Source: Paracyclopina nana (lineage: Eukaryota; Arthropoda; Copepoda; Cyclopoida; Cyclopettidae). Taken from it: a DNA stretch of 64,000 nucleotides. Under the pieces are notes generated by a model. That model did no database searches. It was not told the origin of the DNA and saw only the letters and a list, made by a program, of their open reading frames with translations. Made by a program: the position numbers and the translations under genes. The DNA lies in NCBI GenBank assembly GCA_019096065.1, contig JAGUCH010000002.1, positions 17,479,363-17,543,362 of the forward strand. Direction: 5' to 3'. Positions 46,468 to 58,400 of this stretch are shown here, one piece after another. The first letter of the stretch is position 1. Each line of letters begins with the position of its first letter.

Positions 46468-48465
46468 TCATGAGATAATGGTGCATCGACTTGCTCTGTC
46501 GAGCCAGCACGTCCACTTGGGCTTGTAGGTTCTTGTAGCCCTAATTGTGTTCCTGGAACAGGGTCTCGCACAGTCGTTGGAGAAGGCCTTGGGGGATGTC
46601 CGGTGCGGCGTCGTCAGCCTCCCCGTCTCCCGCTGAGCCGGCGGCGGCCGTAGCATACTTGGGCGGTGCATCCTCATCCTCACCATCGTCATTGGAGCTG
46701 CCCAAGTTAGCCAGGCAGAAGGCCTGAGTGGTCCCGCCCCGGGGTGGTGACGTCCTCGCCTGGAGGGCCGCTCGTCGTCACTGTCGCCCCTGGGAAGAGG
46801 ATCCGGTCTTGCCTCAGATTGGTCACCATTCTCCATGTCATCTTCTCCATCAAGAATGCCGTGTGCCAAACCGCCAACAGCATCCACCACCCTAAGCCAC
46901 GCCAGCGGTATAAGACCACCATGCGCAGCAGAGCTCCGAGGATCAGTCTCAGGAGGCCCACCGTAATGAGGAATCCTGTGAAGTACAAGTAGTGCTTCCC
47001 TGCCAAGCTGAAGAAGGGGATGATGGCACTTCCCACATGGTCGACCATCTGATCAATGTCTCCCTGAGACCAGAAGGTGGTGGAGCGGCTGCCAGTGATG
47101 AGCGAGTTGTGAAGCACGTTGCTGGTGATCATGTTGACGACAGCCCCCCTGGCTGCTGAAGAGGTGGAGATAGAGGATGTGGTTGGCCTGCCGCTCGGCT
47201 GAGAAACACCTCCACCCAGTCCACGGCTGACGTCGTATTGATGATTACGAGGAGCAGCATCCAACATGGAGTTGAGCTGGGCATTTGATGGGCGTGATGG
47301 AGTTGCATGGGACAATGCTGGGCCGGTCCGTCAGGATGAACAACAGCAGGTCCGCGAAGCGAGTCTCGCGGTTCACCAATACTGCGATCTCTTGGGTGCA
47401 GTTGTTGATGGACCAGGTGACTGCCTGCACCGGGTAGCACGAGGTCACATTGGCCACTGCTCCGGCCCGGGTGACGAGGTGACCTGGCCCATGACTGTTC
47501 AGGGTAGCATACGTTGACGACCCCGAGGCAATGCTCTGCAACTTATAACATATCAATTCCTGCAGAAACTTTGAACCGGTCCTGGATGTGCAATGCATGT
47601 TGAGGGTGAACGAGTGCCAGTTGGGTTTGGATATTGGCCCCGTCCATGCCTTCCTGGTGCAGATACTTGGCCTGAAGGGGCCCCATCTCCAGGTTCGATC
47701 AACAGCATCACGAAGTCTCTCAACTGCGTGGTGAATAGCTTCTGCTGGCACATTGACTGCGCGCCCTTGAGGGCAAATCCGGCAAATCGGGACTCCTCCT
47801 CAGGGGCTAGCAGGAGGAGGTCGCCAAGGTGCCCAGTTCCTCCCAGCGAGCTGGTGGCATTTCGATGGGGGAAGAGCACCGCAGGTCCCTGGTAGACTTC
47901 ACTCAGTTGATCCTCACAGCGTGGAGACTTGCGTTGGGCCACACGATCATGCCCTCGGCGTCGTCCTGCACGATGAGGTCCTGGAAGTTCGCGGTCAGGT
48001 GGTTGGAGAACACCACCCGCCCGTTAGCCGTGTTCAACTTCCCGTAGATGGCTCGACCAAGGCGTGGATCGTGGTGGTCTCATTTGATTTGTAGAAGGTC
48101 ACGCCCCCGCTGGTGAAGGTGGTCGCGGTGCACTTGTGGTCCTTGTCCAAGACTCCCTTGGAGAAGTATGAGAGCAACGTCGGGTTGTTCAGCGCCACCG
48201 CTACCTTCTTGTACCCACACCTAGTCACAAGCTCCGGCTGACTTAGATTGATGGCCTCGTGGATTGCATCGGGGTGTGCGCAGTCGTAGGTTGTGAACAA
48301 GGCCGCTTTAGCCTCAGGCTTATACAGGTCTGCGCTTCTACCTGCCAATGATTTGACCTTGGAGGATGGCTTCCAGTGCCACCTCATTGAGGAGGACCCA
48401 GTAGCCATACATGAAGAGGGCCAGCAGCAGAAAAGAAGCGTTGCACCACATTGGCATGGGCATGG
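46468..48465 (-). pseudogene. Decayed envelope-like glycoprotein (possibly chuvirus-type)
   Basis: Minus-strand coding-like sequence split over several frames. It opens with a hydrophobic signal-like segment (about 48460-48395), then a cysteine-containing ectodomain (YDCAHPDAIHEAI near 48290), N-glycosylation sites, and a strong hydrophobic segment near 46990-46900 before a basic tail. The order fits an envelope glycoprotein. Together with the downstream LTR it suggests an env-bearing LTR retroelement. Bel/Pao elements in arthropods have captured chuvirus glycoproteins, and the N-terminal pattern is reminiscent of them, but the assignment is tentative. At least three frame breaks make it non-functional. 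Confidence 0.5.
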
Positions 48466-48607
48466 TTAGTGTTCATATTTGGTACTGTTGGCTAGATTAT
48501 TGTGATAGTTAGCAACTCAGACTGTAAGAGAGAGAGAGTAGAGTGTGAGTGTTATGTAAAACTGTAACTTGTGCGACCAAAATACTGAAGTTTTGTACAT
48601 GAGTTCA

Positions 48608-48849
48608 GGTTAGGTTAGGTTAGGTTAGGTTAGGTTAGGTTAGGTTAGGTTAGGTTAGGTTAGGTTAGGTTAGGTTAGGTTAGGTTAGGTTAGGTTAGGT
48701 TAGGTTAGGTTAGGTTAGGTTAGGTTAGGTTAGGTTAGGTTAGGTTAGGTTAGGTTAGGTTAGGTTAGGTTAGGTTAGGTTAGGTTAGGTTAGGTTAGGT
48801 TAGGTTAGGTTAGGTTAGGTTAGGTTAGGTTAGGTTAGGTTAGGTTAGG
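48608..48849 (+). repeat. (TTAGG)n telomere-type array
   Basis: About 48 uninterrupted copies of TTAGG on the plus strand. TTAGG is the ancestral arthropod telomere repeat. It starts just after the env fragment and gives way to mixed sequence (AGGATAAGTTAACCTAAGG). It may be an interstitial telomere block in a subtelomere. Confidence 0.97.
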
Positions 48850-50100
48850 ATAAGTTAACCTAAGGATGATCCTCGTCTCTTCCGTAGCCTGGGGCCCTGG
48901 GGGCTTGCCCTCTTGAAAAACTTCATTAATACAAAAAAACCCGATTTTCATGTAGGTAATTTGATATTTTATGGTCCTTCACGATTCACCTTTGATTTCG
49001 GCCGCTAGGTTAAAAAAACCGTTTTACTCTATGTTTCATCTGTAAAAGGTGTCTCTTCCGCCCATGGGCGGGACGGGGTGTGCCCTCTCGGCCCACCCTT
49101 TATATCCTAGCCCATTCATGACACGCCCTACAACTTCTATTAGTGAAATTTTTTTGCCCACCTTCTAGATTGGCCCGCTCGCTTCATAAGGATCATCGTT
49201 TTAACCCGATTTTTCACTTTTTGGCCTCCATTTTCAACTTTGAGGCCAGGGTTGACCTCATTTTCATAGGTAGAATGGGCTGAAAAAAAAACACCAAATT
49301 GATTTCAAACTCTGGGAACCCGATGGCGTTGGTCCCGTTCCAAGAGGGCAAAGATTTGGGGAGCTAGGGGCGGAAGAGACAGTGAAACCTTGCAGGCTGA
49401 CCCCGCCAAGATTCAGAAGGAGTGGCCCAGGGGCCACACCCTCTCATTCTTATTATGAAACTTGGGCTCTGGGAACCCGAATCAGTTGTCAAAATCGGGT
49501 TAGGACCCGATTTGGGGGTACTTTATTAGTGAACTGCACTTTTGGCAGGAAGCCACCCCCCAGGCTGAGGTCAACTCCTACGTGGAGTGGCCTATCGGGT
49601 CGGCTGAGGTGTCCTCGGACAGGTTTTCAGGGGTGGGGAATCCAAATCTGCAGTCAGATTGGCGCTAGCTCCACTCCTAGTACCCGCAGGGTCCCAAATG
49701 GGGTACCCTATGTACTCCAACTACCTCTTGGGGGGGTCTGACCCCAATGACCCATAAAATAAAAGTTGTTCAGTTTGGCCTCAGCTTTCATTTGCCGTAT
49801 CGCGCGACCCGATCGGACCGGAAATAGCGATACTGGGCGGTCGCGGGCCATGTGGGCGCGCGGGTTTTGGGGCAAGTTTGGGCCCTGGGGGTAACTCGGG
49901 GGTCCTTTGAGATATCGGGACGTGCTCGGTGTCCTCTATAGGGTTTTTGGGGGTGCTGAACCCGATTCTGGACCCCGATTTGGGCTACGAGGACCCGGTC
50001 CGTGACCCCGACTTGGGGAGTCACCCCAAAACTTTAACCCGCCCTAGATGGCTTATTTTTCACCCAAACTCGATGAAACTTTGGATTCTGGCTCCCAGCA
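48850..50100. other. GC-richer subtelomeric sequence, no gene recognised
   Basis: Repeated phrases such as GGAACCCGA, ACCCGATTTGGGG and TCTTCCGCCCATGGGCGGGA. No credible coding frame. Confidence 0.5.
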
Positions 50101-50104
50101 CTTT

Positions 50105-53100
50105 CCTTTATGGAGGCTACTCAGCACAGTCAGCTGATTTCAAAACTGCTGAGTCGTTTTCTCAGCATTCGGTAGGGCCGGAACGGTAAGAGATATCAAA
50201 AAACTTATTTAGCAAAAGTTGCTCAGCACCCCAAAATATGTAAACATACCGAATCTCAGCATCTCAGTAAAGTGACTCAGCACCCTAAAATGGCAAGATA
50301 CAGCAAAGTCATTGAAGCAAAAGTTGTTGCAAATAAATCACTGAGTTCAGAACTGGTCTTGTTTTTGAGCTAGGCCGCTTTTGACGAAATCGTCGAAAAA
50401 TCCCTAAGGCTCTGGCCTTGGGAAACTCGACTTTTTCCCAAGTCATTTTATGGACTTGACTATGATATGCAAAGTGGTAGAGGAGCTCAGCACGACTTCA
50501 TAACAGTAAATGGATGTGAGCTGAGACGCTCCGTTGCTGAGATATTGATTCGCAAAGTTCATTGTAGTGAATAATGTCTCTTCCAAGGATTGTGGGCCAA
50601 CGGCTTGCCCTCTTGCCAAGCCCTTTGATACATGAATACATAAAGTCATTCTCTAGAACTTTTATAAGTAAACTTTTTGATTCCATCTTTGAATTTTGGA
50701 ATTGGCTCAGCACAAAAAGTGCGAGTTCGAGCGGGAGTAAATGCTGAGATATGAAAATGACTTTGAAGCAAAAGTTGTAGAGAATGAGCTCACGACTTCA
50801 AAACAGTAAATTGAAGTGAGCTGAGACGCTCCGTTGCGGAGATATCGCGGGTCGAAGTTTACAACTATAGACTTTGTTTACTTTTGCATTTTAGCTCGAA
50901 TTTGGCCAGTTTTTGGGGCTAAAAGTGCCGGGAAAGCGGTAATTCTTGCAGCCAAGCTTCCTTTTACTGTTTTCTTGGACTTTTTCATGAATTTGAAGAC
51001 TTTATTGCATTCTAGAGTGGAATTTTCCGCGAAAAACGGCTCGCGTCAAATTTCGAGCGATCAAATTAAAGTCGGTCTACGGCCTTTGACACCTTGAAAC
51101 CTTGTAGAGGAGGTTGCCCTGACTTCATAGCATCAAATTGTGGCAAAATATCTGGTCTAGAACCGGAGATATCGCGCGCCAAAGTTTTCGCTTAATAGCA
51201 GCCTAACTGCTGAGCTTTACGGAGACTTCTAGCTGAGCTATCTTGTTTACTATTTAGCAAAAAGTGTTCAGTTTGGTCTCCCATTTCCAAAACTGTAAAG
51301 AGTTCCAAAATCGGGGCATTTTTCGAATTTTCGCATGCTTAACGAGTTTTAAGTACAGTGCTATGTACTACGTAGTACATAGAGCTTTTCGTTAAGAAGT
51401 AGCGGGCGCAAAAGTGGAGATATCAATTTTGCTATTAAGTAAAAGTAGTTTCTGCTGAGTCTCTGGATTCCATAGGTGTAAACAGTTTTAAAATCGGATA
51501 AATACAAGCGGAGATAGCGCTGAGCGCTCAGCAGTACAGAACTTCGTAAACGAAAATGCGCTGAGGGACTTTGAGTACTTATAGAAGTGATAGAGAATGT
51601 CAAGACGAATCTCTGGGTGCAAAAAGAAGTGATCTGAGGCTCTCCGTTGCTGAGATATAGCTCCCCGAAGTTTACTACTATAGACTTTGTTTACTTTTCA
51701 TTTTGGGCACGAATTTGGCCTGTTTTGGGGCCTAAAACTACTCGAAATGCGGCGATTCTTAGTGCCAAGTCTTCTACTTATTGTTTTCTTGGACTTTTTC
51801 ATGAATTTGATGACTTTATTGCATTCTACAGTGGAATTTTCCGCGAAAAACGGATCGCGTCAAATTTTCGCCGATCAAATTAAAGTCGGTCTACGGCCTT
51901 TGATTACTAAAAGACCTTGTAGAGCTGATTGCCCTGACTTCATAGCATCAAATTGGGGCAAAATATCTGGTCTAGAACCGGAGATATCGCGCGCCAAAGT
52001 TTACCGCTTAATAGCATCCGTCTGCTGAGTTTTACGGAGACAAGGAGCTGAGATATCTTGTTTACTATGTAGCAAAAAGTGTTCAGTTTGGTCTCCCATT
52101 TCCAAAACTGTAAATAGATCCAAAATCGGAGCAATTTTCGAATTTTCGTATTGAATAGACGGATGAAACGCAGCTCTATGTACTACGTAGTACATAGGGC
52201 TTTTCGTTAAGAAGTAGAGCCAGTAAAAGTTGACTTATCAAGTTTGCTATGAAATGAAAAAATGATCTGCTGAGTCTCAGGATTCCATTGGTATAAATAG
52301 TTTTAAAATCGGACAATAACGAGCTGAGATAGCGCTGAGCGCCGGTACCGCTAAATAGCAGCCTAGCGGGTAAGTTTTACGGAGACTGAAAGCGGAGATG
52401 CTGAGTTGCTTACTTATAAAAGTGATAGAGAATGTCAAGACGAATCTCTGGGTGCAAAAAGAAGTGATCTGAGACTCTCCGTTGCTGAGATATCGCGCGC
52501 CGAAGTTTACTATATAGAGACTTTGTTTACTTTTGCATTTGGGCCCGAATTCGGCTTGTTTTGGGGCTTAAAACTGCCCAAAATGGGTCAATTCTTCCTC
52601 CTAAGCTTCCTCTTATTGTTTTCTTGGACTTTTTCATGAATTTGAAGACTTTATTGCATTCTAAAGTGGAATTTTCCGCGAAAAACGGCTCGCGTCAAAT
52701 TTCGAGCGATCAAATTAAAGTCGGTCTACGGTCTTTGACACCTTGAAACCTTGTAGAGGAGGTTGCCCTGACTTCATAGCATCAAATTGTGGCAAAATAT
52801 CTGGTCTAGAACCGGAGATATCGCGCGCCAAAGTTTTCGCTTAATAGAAGCCTAACTGCTGAGCTTTACGGAGACTTCTAGCGGAGCTATCTTGTTTACT
52901 ATTTAGCAAAAAGTGTTCAGTTTGGTCTCCCATTTCCAAAACTGTAAAGAGGTCCAAAATCGGAGCATTTTTCGAATTTTCGTATTGAATAGACGGATGA
53001 AACGCAGCTCTATGTACTACGTACTACATAGGGCTTTTCGTTAAGAGGTAGCGCCAGTAAAAGTGGAGATATGAACTTTGCTATGAAATGAAAAAATGAT

Positions 53101-54439
53101 CTGCTGAGTCTCAGGATTCCACAGAAGTAAACAGTTTTAAAATCGGACAACTACGAGCTGAGATAGCGCTGAGCGCTCAGCAGTACAGAACCAGCGGACT
53201 TGGAAGTGGACTTGTGGACTTGGCTTTGAAGTACAAAGTGGTAGAGGAGCTCAGCACGACTTCAGAACAGTAAATTGATCCGAGCTGTGACGCTCCGTTG
53301 CTGAGATATCGATCGTCAAAGTTTACTGCTGCTGAGCCCCCTGAAAAAGTGCTCATTTTCGCTGAGTTCTCCGATTGGGCTGAGACTTGGCACAAATGAT
53401 CTACTAGATGCAATAAGTCAGCACACCAAAGGATTTGGCGCTCAGCAGCTCAGCAGCGGAGTTATTCAGCCAGATATGCTCAGCATAAAACCCTGCTCAG
53501 CAGAGAACCAGCTGAGCTGTGATAAAAACTGATGACACTTTCTAATAGCCCATAAGACAGTGATCATTTATCAGTAAAGACATTTCATATATCTCATCAT
53601 TCTGCTGAGTTCTGATGCAAAAACCTGAAAATGGGGTCAAATGGGAGCCTGAATAACTCAGCTGCTGAGCGTTTTTGGGCATATGTTTACTTGGGATTAT
53701 CTGCTCAGAATGTGACGGAGAACAATCGTACCAAGTTTCTGCTCGATCCGAGCACTTTGAAAAATCGGTCACTTTTTCTAAGGCTACCCCCTTAGGAAAA
53801 CTCGACTTTTTGGCAAGTCATTTTATGGACTTGACTATGAACCAAGACTTGTAGAGGAGCTCGGCCTGACTTCAAAACACTAAATTGAAGTGTGCTGAGA
53901 CGCTCCGTTGCTGAGATATTGGGGGTCAAAGTGTGGAAATCGGGTCCCAGAAGGAGCGGTCTGTCAGAAAATTTCATAAAATAAGAAATGATGGGGACAT
54001 CAAGGGCTACTTGCATATCAAATTTCAGCTCTGTAGCTCAACATTTAGAGTTGCTGAGTCGGTTGTTTACTTCGCTGAGACTCGGTCAAAATGATGTTTG
54101 ATTTATTTGCAACAACTTTTGCTTCAATGACTTTGCTGTATCTTGTCATTTTGTGTTGCTGAGTCGGTTGTTTACTTTGCTGAGACTCGGTCAAAATGAT
54201 GTTTGATTTATTTGCAAACACTTTTGCTTCAATGACTTTGCTGTATTTGCTCATTTTGGATTGCTGAGTCACTTGGCTGAGATGCTGAGACTTGGTATAT
54301 AAGGGTATTTTGGGGTGCTGAGCAACTTTTGCTAAATAAGTTTTTTGATATCTCTCACAGTTTCCGAGATACAGAGTGCTGAGAAAGTGACTCAGCAGTT
54401 TTGAAATCAGCTGACTGTGCTGAGTTGGCTCCATAAAGG
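50105..54439. repeat. GCTGAG-rich satellite block bounded by inverted arms
   Basis: Arms 50105-50342 and 54204-54439 are inverted copies (roughly 80% by eye), both carrying CAGCTGATTTCAAAACTGCT and AAACTTATTTAGCAAAAGTT. A second partial right arm lies at about 54093-54170. Between them, units of about 810-840 bp start near 50822, 51630 and 52471, each with CGCTCCGTTGC or CTCTCCGTTGC followed by GAGATAT, CATGAATTTGA-GACTTTATTGC, CCGCGAAAAACGG and GAACCGGAGATATCGCGCGCC. The hexamer GCTGAG/CTCAGC is strikingly frequent throughout. No coding. Confidence 0.85.
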
Positions 54440-55334
54440 ACTCAGCTGTATCTCAAAAGTCAGTTTTGGGCTCGTTCCGAGTGAAAATCTGCGAAAAAAA
54501 CGGGGTCCATATTTGGGTGGCCCCCCCCAAACGGGGTCAAAATCGGGGTCAGGGGGCCAAAGTTAGGGTCTATGTAAGGTATAGTGGGTCAGTAATGTGC
54601 TCAGTAGTTAAGAAACGGGGTATATAGTGGGGGCGGGGCCCAAAATCGGAGTCAAAATCGTCCTAGGCCCCCAGGGTCATCTGGGGGTTGCGGTAGGTTG
54701 CGGTAGGTCGCGGTAGGGTAATGGGCGAATCGCTGAGCGATTCCCAATGGGTGAAAAGTTAAAGTCCCTGTCTCTAGTCGTTTGCTCCGTTAGCTGGGGT
54801 GGGGCTAACTTTGGGCCCGATTGGTGCAGAGAGCCATTTCAAACGCCAGTGCGTAGCCATGACCCTAAGGAACCTGGGGTACCAGCCCCGGGGCCCCTAG
54901 GCCCCTGGGGGCGGGGCCAGGGGCGTTAGTGCAGTTGTCTGCAGTTTGGTACAAAGAATCCATAGTAGTATATATATACCCTATGTAGTGATTGAGGCTC
55001 TCGGAAAACCTTATGTAGTAAAGCCAGAGTTGGTGCTGGAGCAAAGTGGTCATAGGGAAAGTTGTTCATCTTGATGAGGGGCATCTTTTTTATTAATGAA
55101 ATTTTTCACCTAGGCCTAAGGCCTGGGAGCTTGGGCCTAACCTAACTTTGACACGTATTGAGGGCTGCCCCAAAAACGTACACGTGGAATCAGCTGATTT
55201 TTGGTGAAGAGGTAGCCAGGGGCAAGGTCTACCACCATGCCAAAAATCAGCTTCCAGTTACGTCGTTTACTTGCAAGCATACCCAGGATCATCATGGATC
55301 ATCTTGAAGATCATCTTTTTATGTAATGGGTAAC
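54440..55334. other. Subtelomeric sequence, no gene recognised
   Basis: GC-rich, with tandem GGTTGCGGTAGG-like and GGGGTC runs. CCTAACCTAA occurs near 55135. No supportable feature. Confidence 0.5.
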
Positions 55335-55423
55335 TTACGTTAGGTTAGGTTAAAGAAAGTTAGGTTAAGGCCAGGTTACAAGAAGAAGTTAGTTAGGTTA
55401 GGCCAGGCTTAGAAGCCAGAAGC
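55335..55423 (+). repeat. Transition zone mixing TTAGG, AAGAAG and CCAGG units
   Basis: Contains GTTAGGTTAGGTT, AAGTTAGGTTAAGGCCAGGTT, ACAAGAAGAAGTTAG, GTTAGGTTAGGCCAGG and AGAAGCCAGAAGCCAGG. Telomere-type units, AGAAG units and CCAGG units are interleaved within 90 bp. Confidence 0.9.
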
Positions 55424-58400
55424 CAGGCCAGGCCAGGCCAGGCCAGGCCAGGCCAGGGCCAGGCCAGGCCAGCCAGGCCAGGCCAGGCCAGGCCAGGCCA
55501 GGCCAGGCCAGGCCAGGCCAGGCCAGGCCAGCCAGCCAGGCCAGGCCAGGCCAGGCCAGGCCAGGCCAGGCCAGGCCAGGCCAGGCCAGGCCAGGCCAGG
55601 CCAGGCCAGGCCAGGCCAGGCCAGGCCAGGCCAGGCCAGGCCAGGCCAGGCCAGGCCAGGCCAGGCCAGGCCAGGCCAGGCCAGGCCAGGGCCAGGCCAG
55701 GCCAGGCCAGGCCAGGCCAGGCCAGGCCAGGCCAGGCCAGGCCAGGCCAGGCCAGGCCAGGCCAGGCCAGGCCAGGCCAGGCCAGGCCAGGCCAGGCCAG
55801 GCCAGGCCAGGCCAGGCCAGGCCAGGCCAGGCCAGGCCAGGCCAGGCCAGGCCAGGCCAGGCCAGGCCAGGCCAGGCCAGGCCAGGCCAGGCCAGGCCAG
55901 GCCAGGCCAGGCCAGGCCAGGCCAGGCCAGGCCAGGCCAGGCCAGGCCAGGCCAGGCCAGGCCAGGCCAGGCCAGGCCAGGCCAGGCCAGGCCAGGCCAG
56001 GCCAGGCCAGGCCAGGCCAGGCCAGGCCAGGCCAGGCCAGGCCAGGCCAGGCCAGGCCAGGGCCAGGCCAGGCCAGGCCAGGCCAGGCCAGGCCAGGCCA
56101 GGCCAGGCCAGGCCAGGCCAGGCCAGGCCAGGCCAGGCCAGGCCAGGCCAGGCCAGGCCAGGCCAGGCCAGGCCAGGCCAGGCCAGGCCAGGCCAGGCCA
56201 GGCCAGGCCAGGCCAGGCCAGGCCAGGCCAGGCCAGGCCAGGCCAGGCCAGGCCAGCCAGGCCAGGCCAGGCCAGGCCAGGCCAGGCCAGGCCAGGCCAG
56301 GCCAGGCCAGGCCAGGCCAGGCCAGGCCAGGCCAGGCCAGGCCAGGCCAGGCCAGGCCAGGCCAGGCCAGGCCAGGCCAGGCCAGGCCAGGCCAGGCCAG
56401 GCCAGGCCAGGCCAGGCCAGGCCAGGCCAGGCCAGGCCAGGCCAGGCCAGGCCAGGCCAGGCCAGGCCAGGCCAGGCCAGGCCAGGCCAGGCCAGGCCAG
56501 GCCAGGCCAGGCCAGGCCAGGCCAGGCCAGGCCAGGCCAGGCCAGGCCAGGCCAGGCCAGGCCAGGCCAGGCCAGGCCAGGCCAGGCCAGGCCAGGCCAG
56601 GCCAGGCCAGGCCAGGCCAGGCCAGGCCAGGCCAGGCCAGGCCAGGCCAGGCCAGGCCAGGCCAGGCCAGGCCAGGCCAGGCCAGGCCAGGCCAGGCCAG
56701 GCCAGGCCAGGCCAGGCCAGGCCAGGCCAGGCCAGGCCAGGCCAGGCCAGGCCAGGCCAGGCCAGGCCAGGCCAGGCCAGGCCAGGCCAGGCCAGGCCAG
56801 GCCAGGCCAGGCCAGGCCAGGCCAGGCCAGGCCAGGCCAGGCCAGGCCAGGCCAGGCCAGGCCAGGCCAGGCCAGGCCAGGCCAGGCCAGGCCAGGCCAG
56901 GCCAGGCCAGGCCAGGCCAGGCCAGGCCAGGCCAGGCCAGGCCAGGCCAGGCCAGGCCAGGCCAGGCCAGGCCAGGCCAGGCCAGGCCAGGCCAGGCCAG
57001 GCCAGGCCAGGCCAGGCCAGGCCAGGCCAGGCCAGGCCAGGCCAGGCCAGGCCAGGCCAGGCCAGGCCAGGCCAGGCCAGGCCAGGCCAGGCCAGGCCAG
57101 GCCAGGCCAGGCCAGGCCAGGCCAGGCCAGGCCAGGCCAGGCCAGGCCAGGCCAGGCCAGGCCAGGCCAGGCCAGGCCAGGCCAGGCCAGGCCAGGCCAG
57201 GCCAGGCCAGGCCAGGCCAGGCCAGGCCAGGCCAGGCCAGGCCAGGCCAGGCCAGGCCAGGCCAGGCCAGGCCAGGCCAGGCCAGGCCAGGCCAGGCCAG
57301 GCCAGGCCAGGCCAGGCCAGGCCAGGCCAGGCCAGGCCAGGCCAGGCCAGGCCAGGCCAGGCCAGGCCAGGCCAGGCCAGGCCAGGCCAGGCCAGGCCAG
57401 GCCAGGCCAGGCCAGGCCAGAAGCCAGGCCAGGCCAGGCCAGGCCAGGCCAGGCCAGGCCAGGCCAGGCCAGGCCAGGCCAGGCCAGGCCAGGCCAGGCC
57501 AGGCCAGGCCAGGCCAGGCCAGGCCAGGCCAGGCCAGGCCAGGCCAGGCCAGGCCAGGCCAGGCCAGGCCAGGCCAGGCCAGGCCAGGCCAGGCCAGGCC
57601 AGGCCAGGCCAGGCCAGGCCAGGCCAGGCCAGGCCAGGCCAGGCCAGGCCAGGCCAGGCCAGGCCAGGCCAGGCCAGGCCAGGCCAGGCCAGGCCAGGCC
57701 AGGCCAGGCCAGGCCAGGCCAGGCCAGGCCAGGCCAGGCCAGGCCAGGCCAGGCCAGGCCAGGCCAGGCCAGGCCAGGCCAGGCCAGGCCAGGCCAGGCC
57801 AGGCCAGGCCAGGCCAGGCCAGGCCAGGCCAGGCCAGGCCAGGCCAGGCCAGGCCAGGCCAGGCCAGGCCAGGCCAGGCCAGGCCAGGCCAGGCCAGGCC
57901 AGGCCAGGCCAGGCCAGGCCAGGCCAGGCCAGGCCAGGCCAGGCCAGGCCAGGCCAGGCCAGGCCAGGCCAGGCCAGGCCAGGCCAGGCCAGGCCAGGCC
58001 AGGCCAGGCCAGGCCAGGCCAGGCCAGGCCAGGCCAGGCCAGGCCAGGCCAGGCCAGGCCAGGCCAGGCCAGGCCAGGCCAGGCCAGGCCAGGCCAGGCC
58101 AGGCCAGGCCAGGCCAGGCCAGGCCAGGCCAGGCCAGGCCAGGCCAGGCCAGGCCAGGCCAGGCCAGGCCAGGCCAGGCCAGGCCAGGCCAGGCCAGGCC
58201 AGGCCAGGCCAGGCCAGGCCAGGCCAGGCCAGGCCAGGCCAGGCCAGGCCAGGCCAGGCCAGGCCAGGCCAGGCCAGGCCAGGCCAGGCCAGGCCAGGCC
58301 AGGCCAGGCCAGGCCAGGCCAGGCCAGGCCAGGCCAGGCCAGGCCAGGCCAGGCCAGGCCAGGCCAGGCCAGGCCAGGCCAGGCCAGGCCAGGCCAGGCC

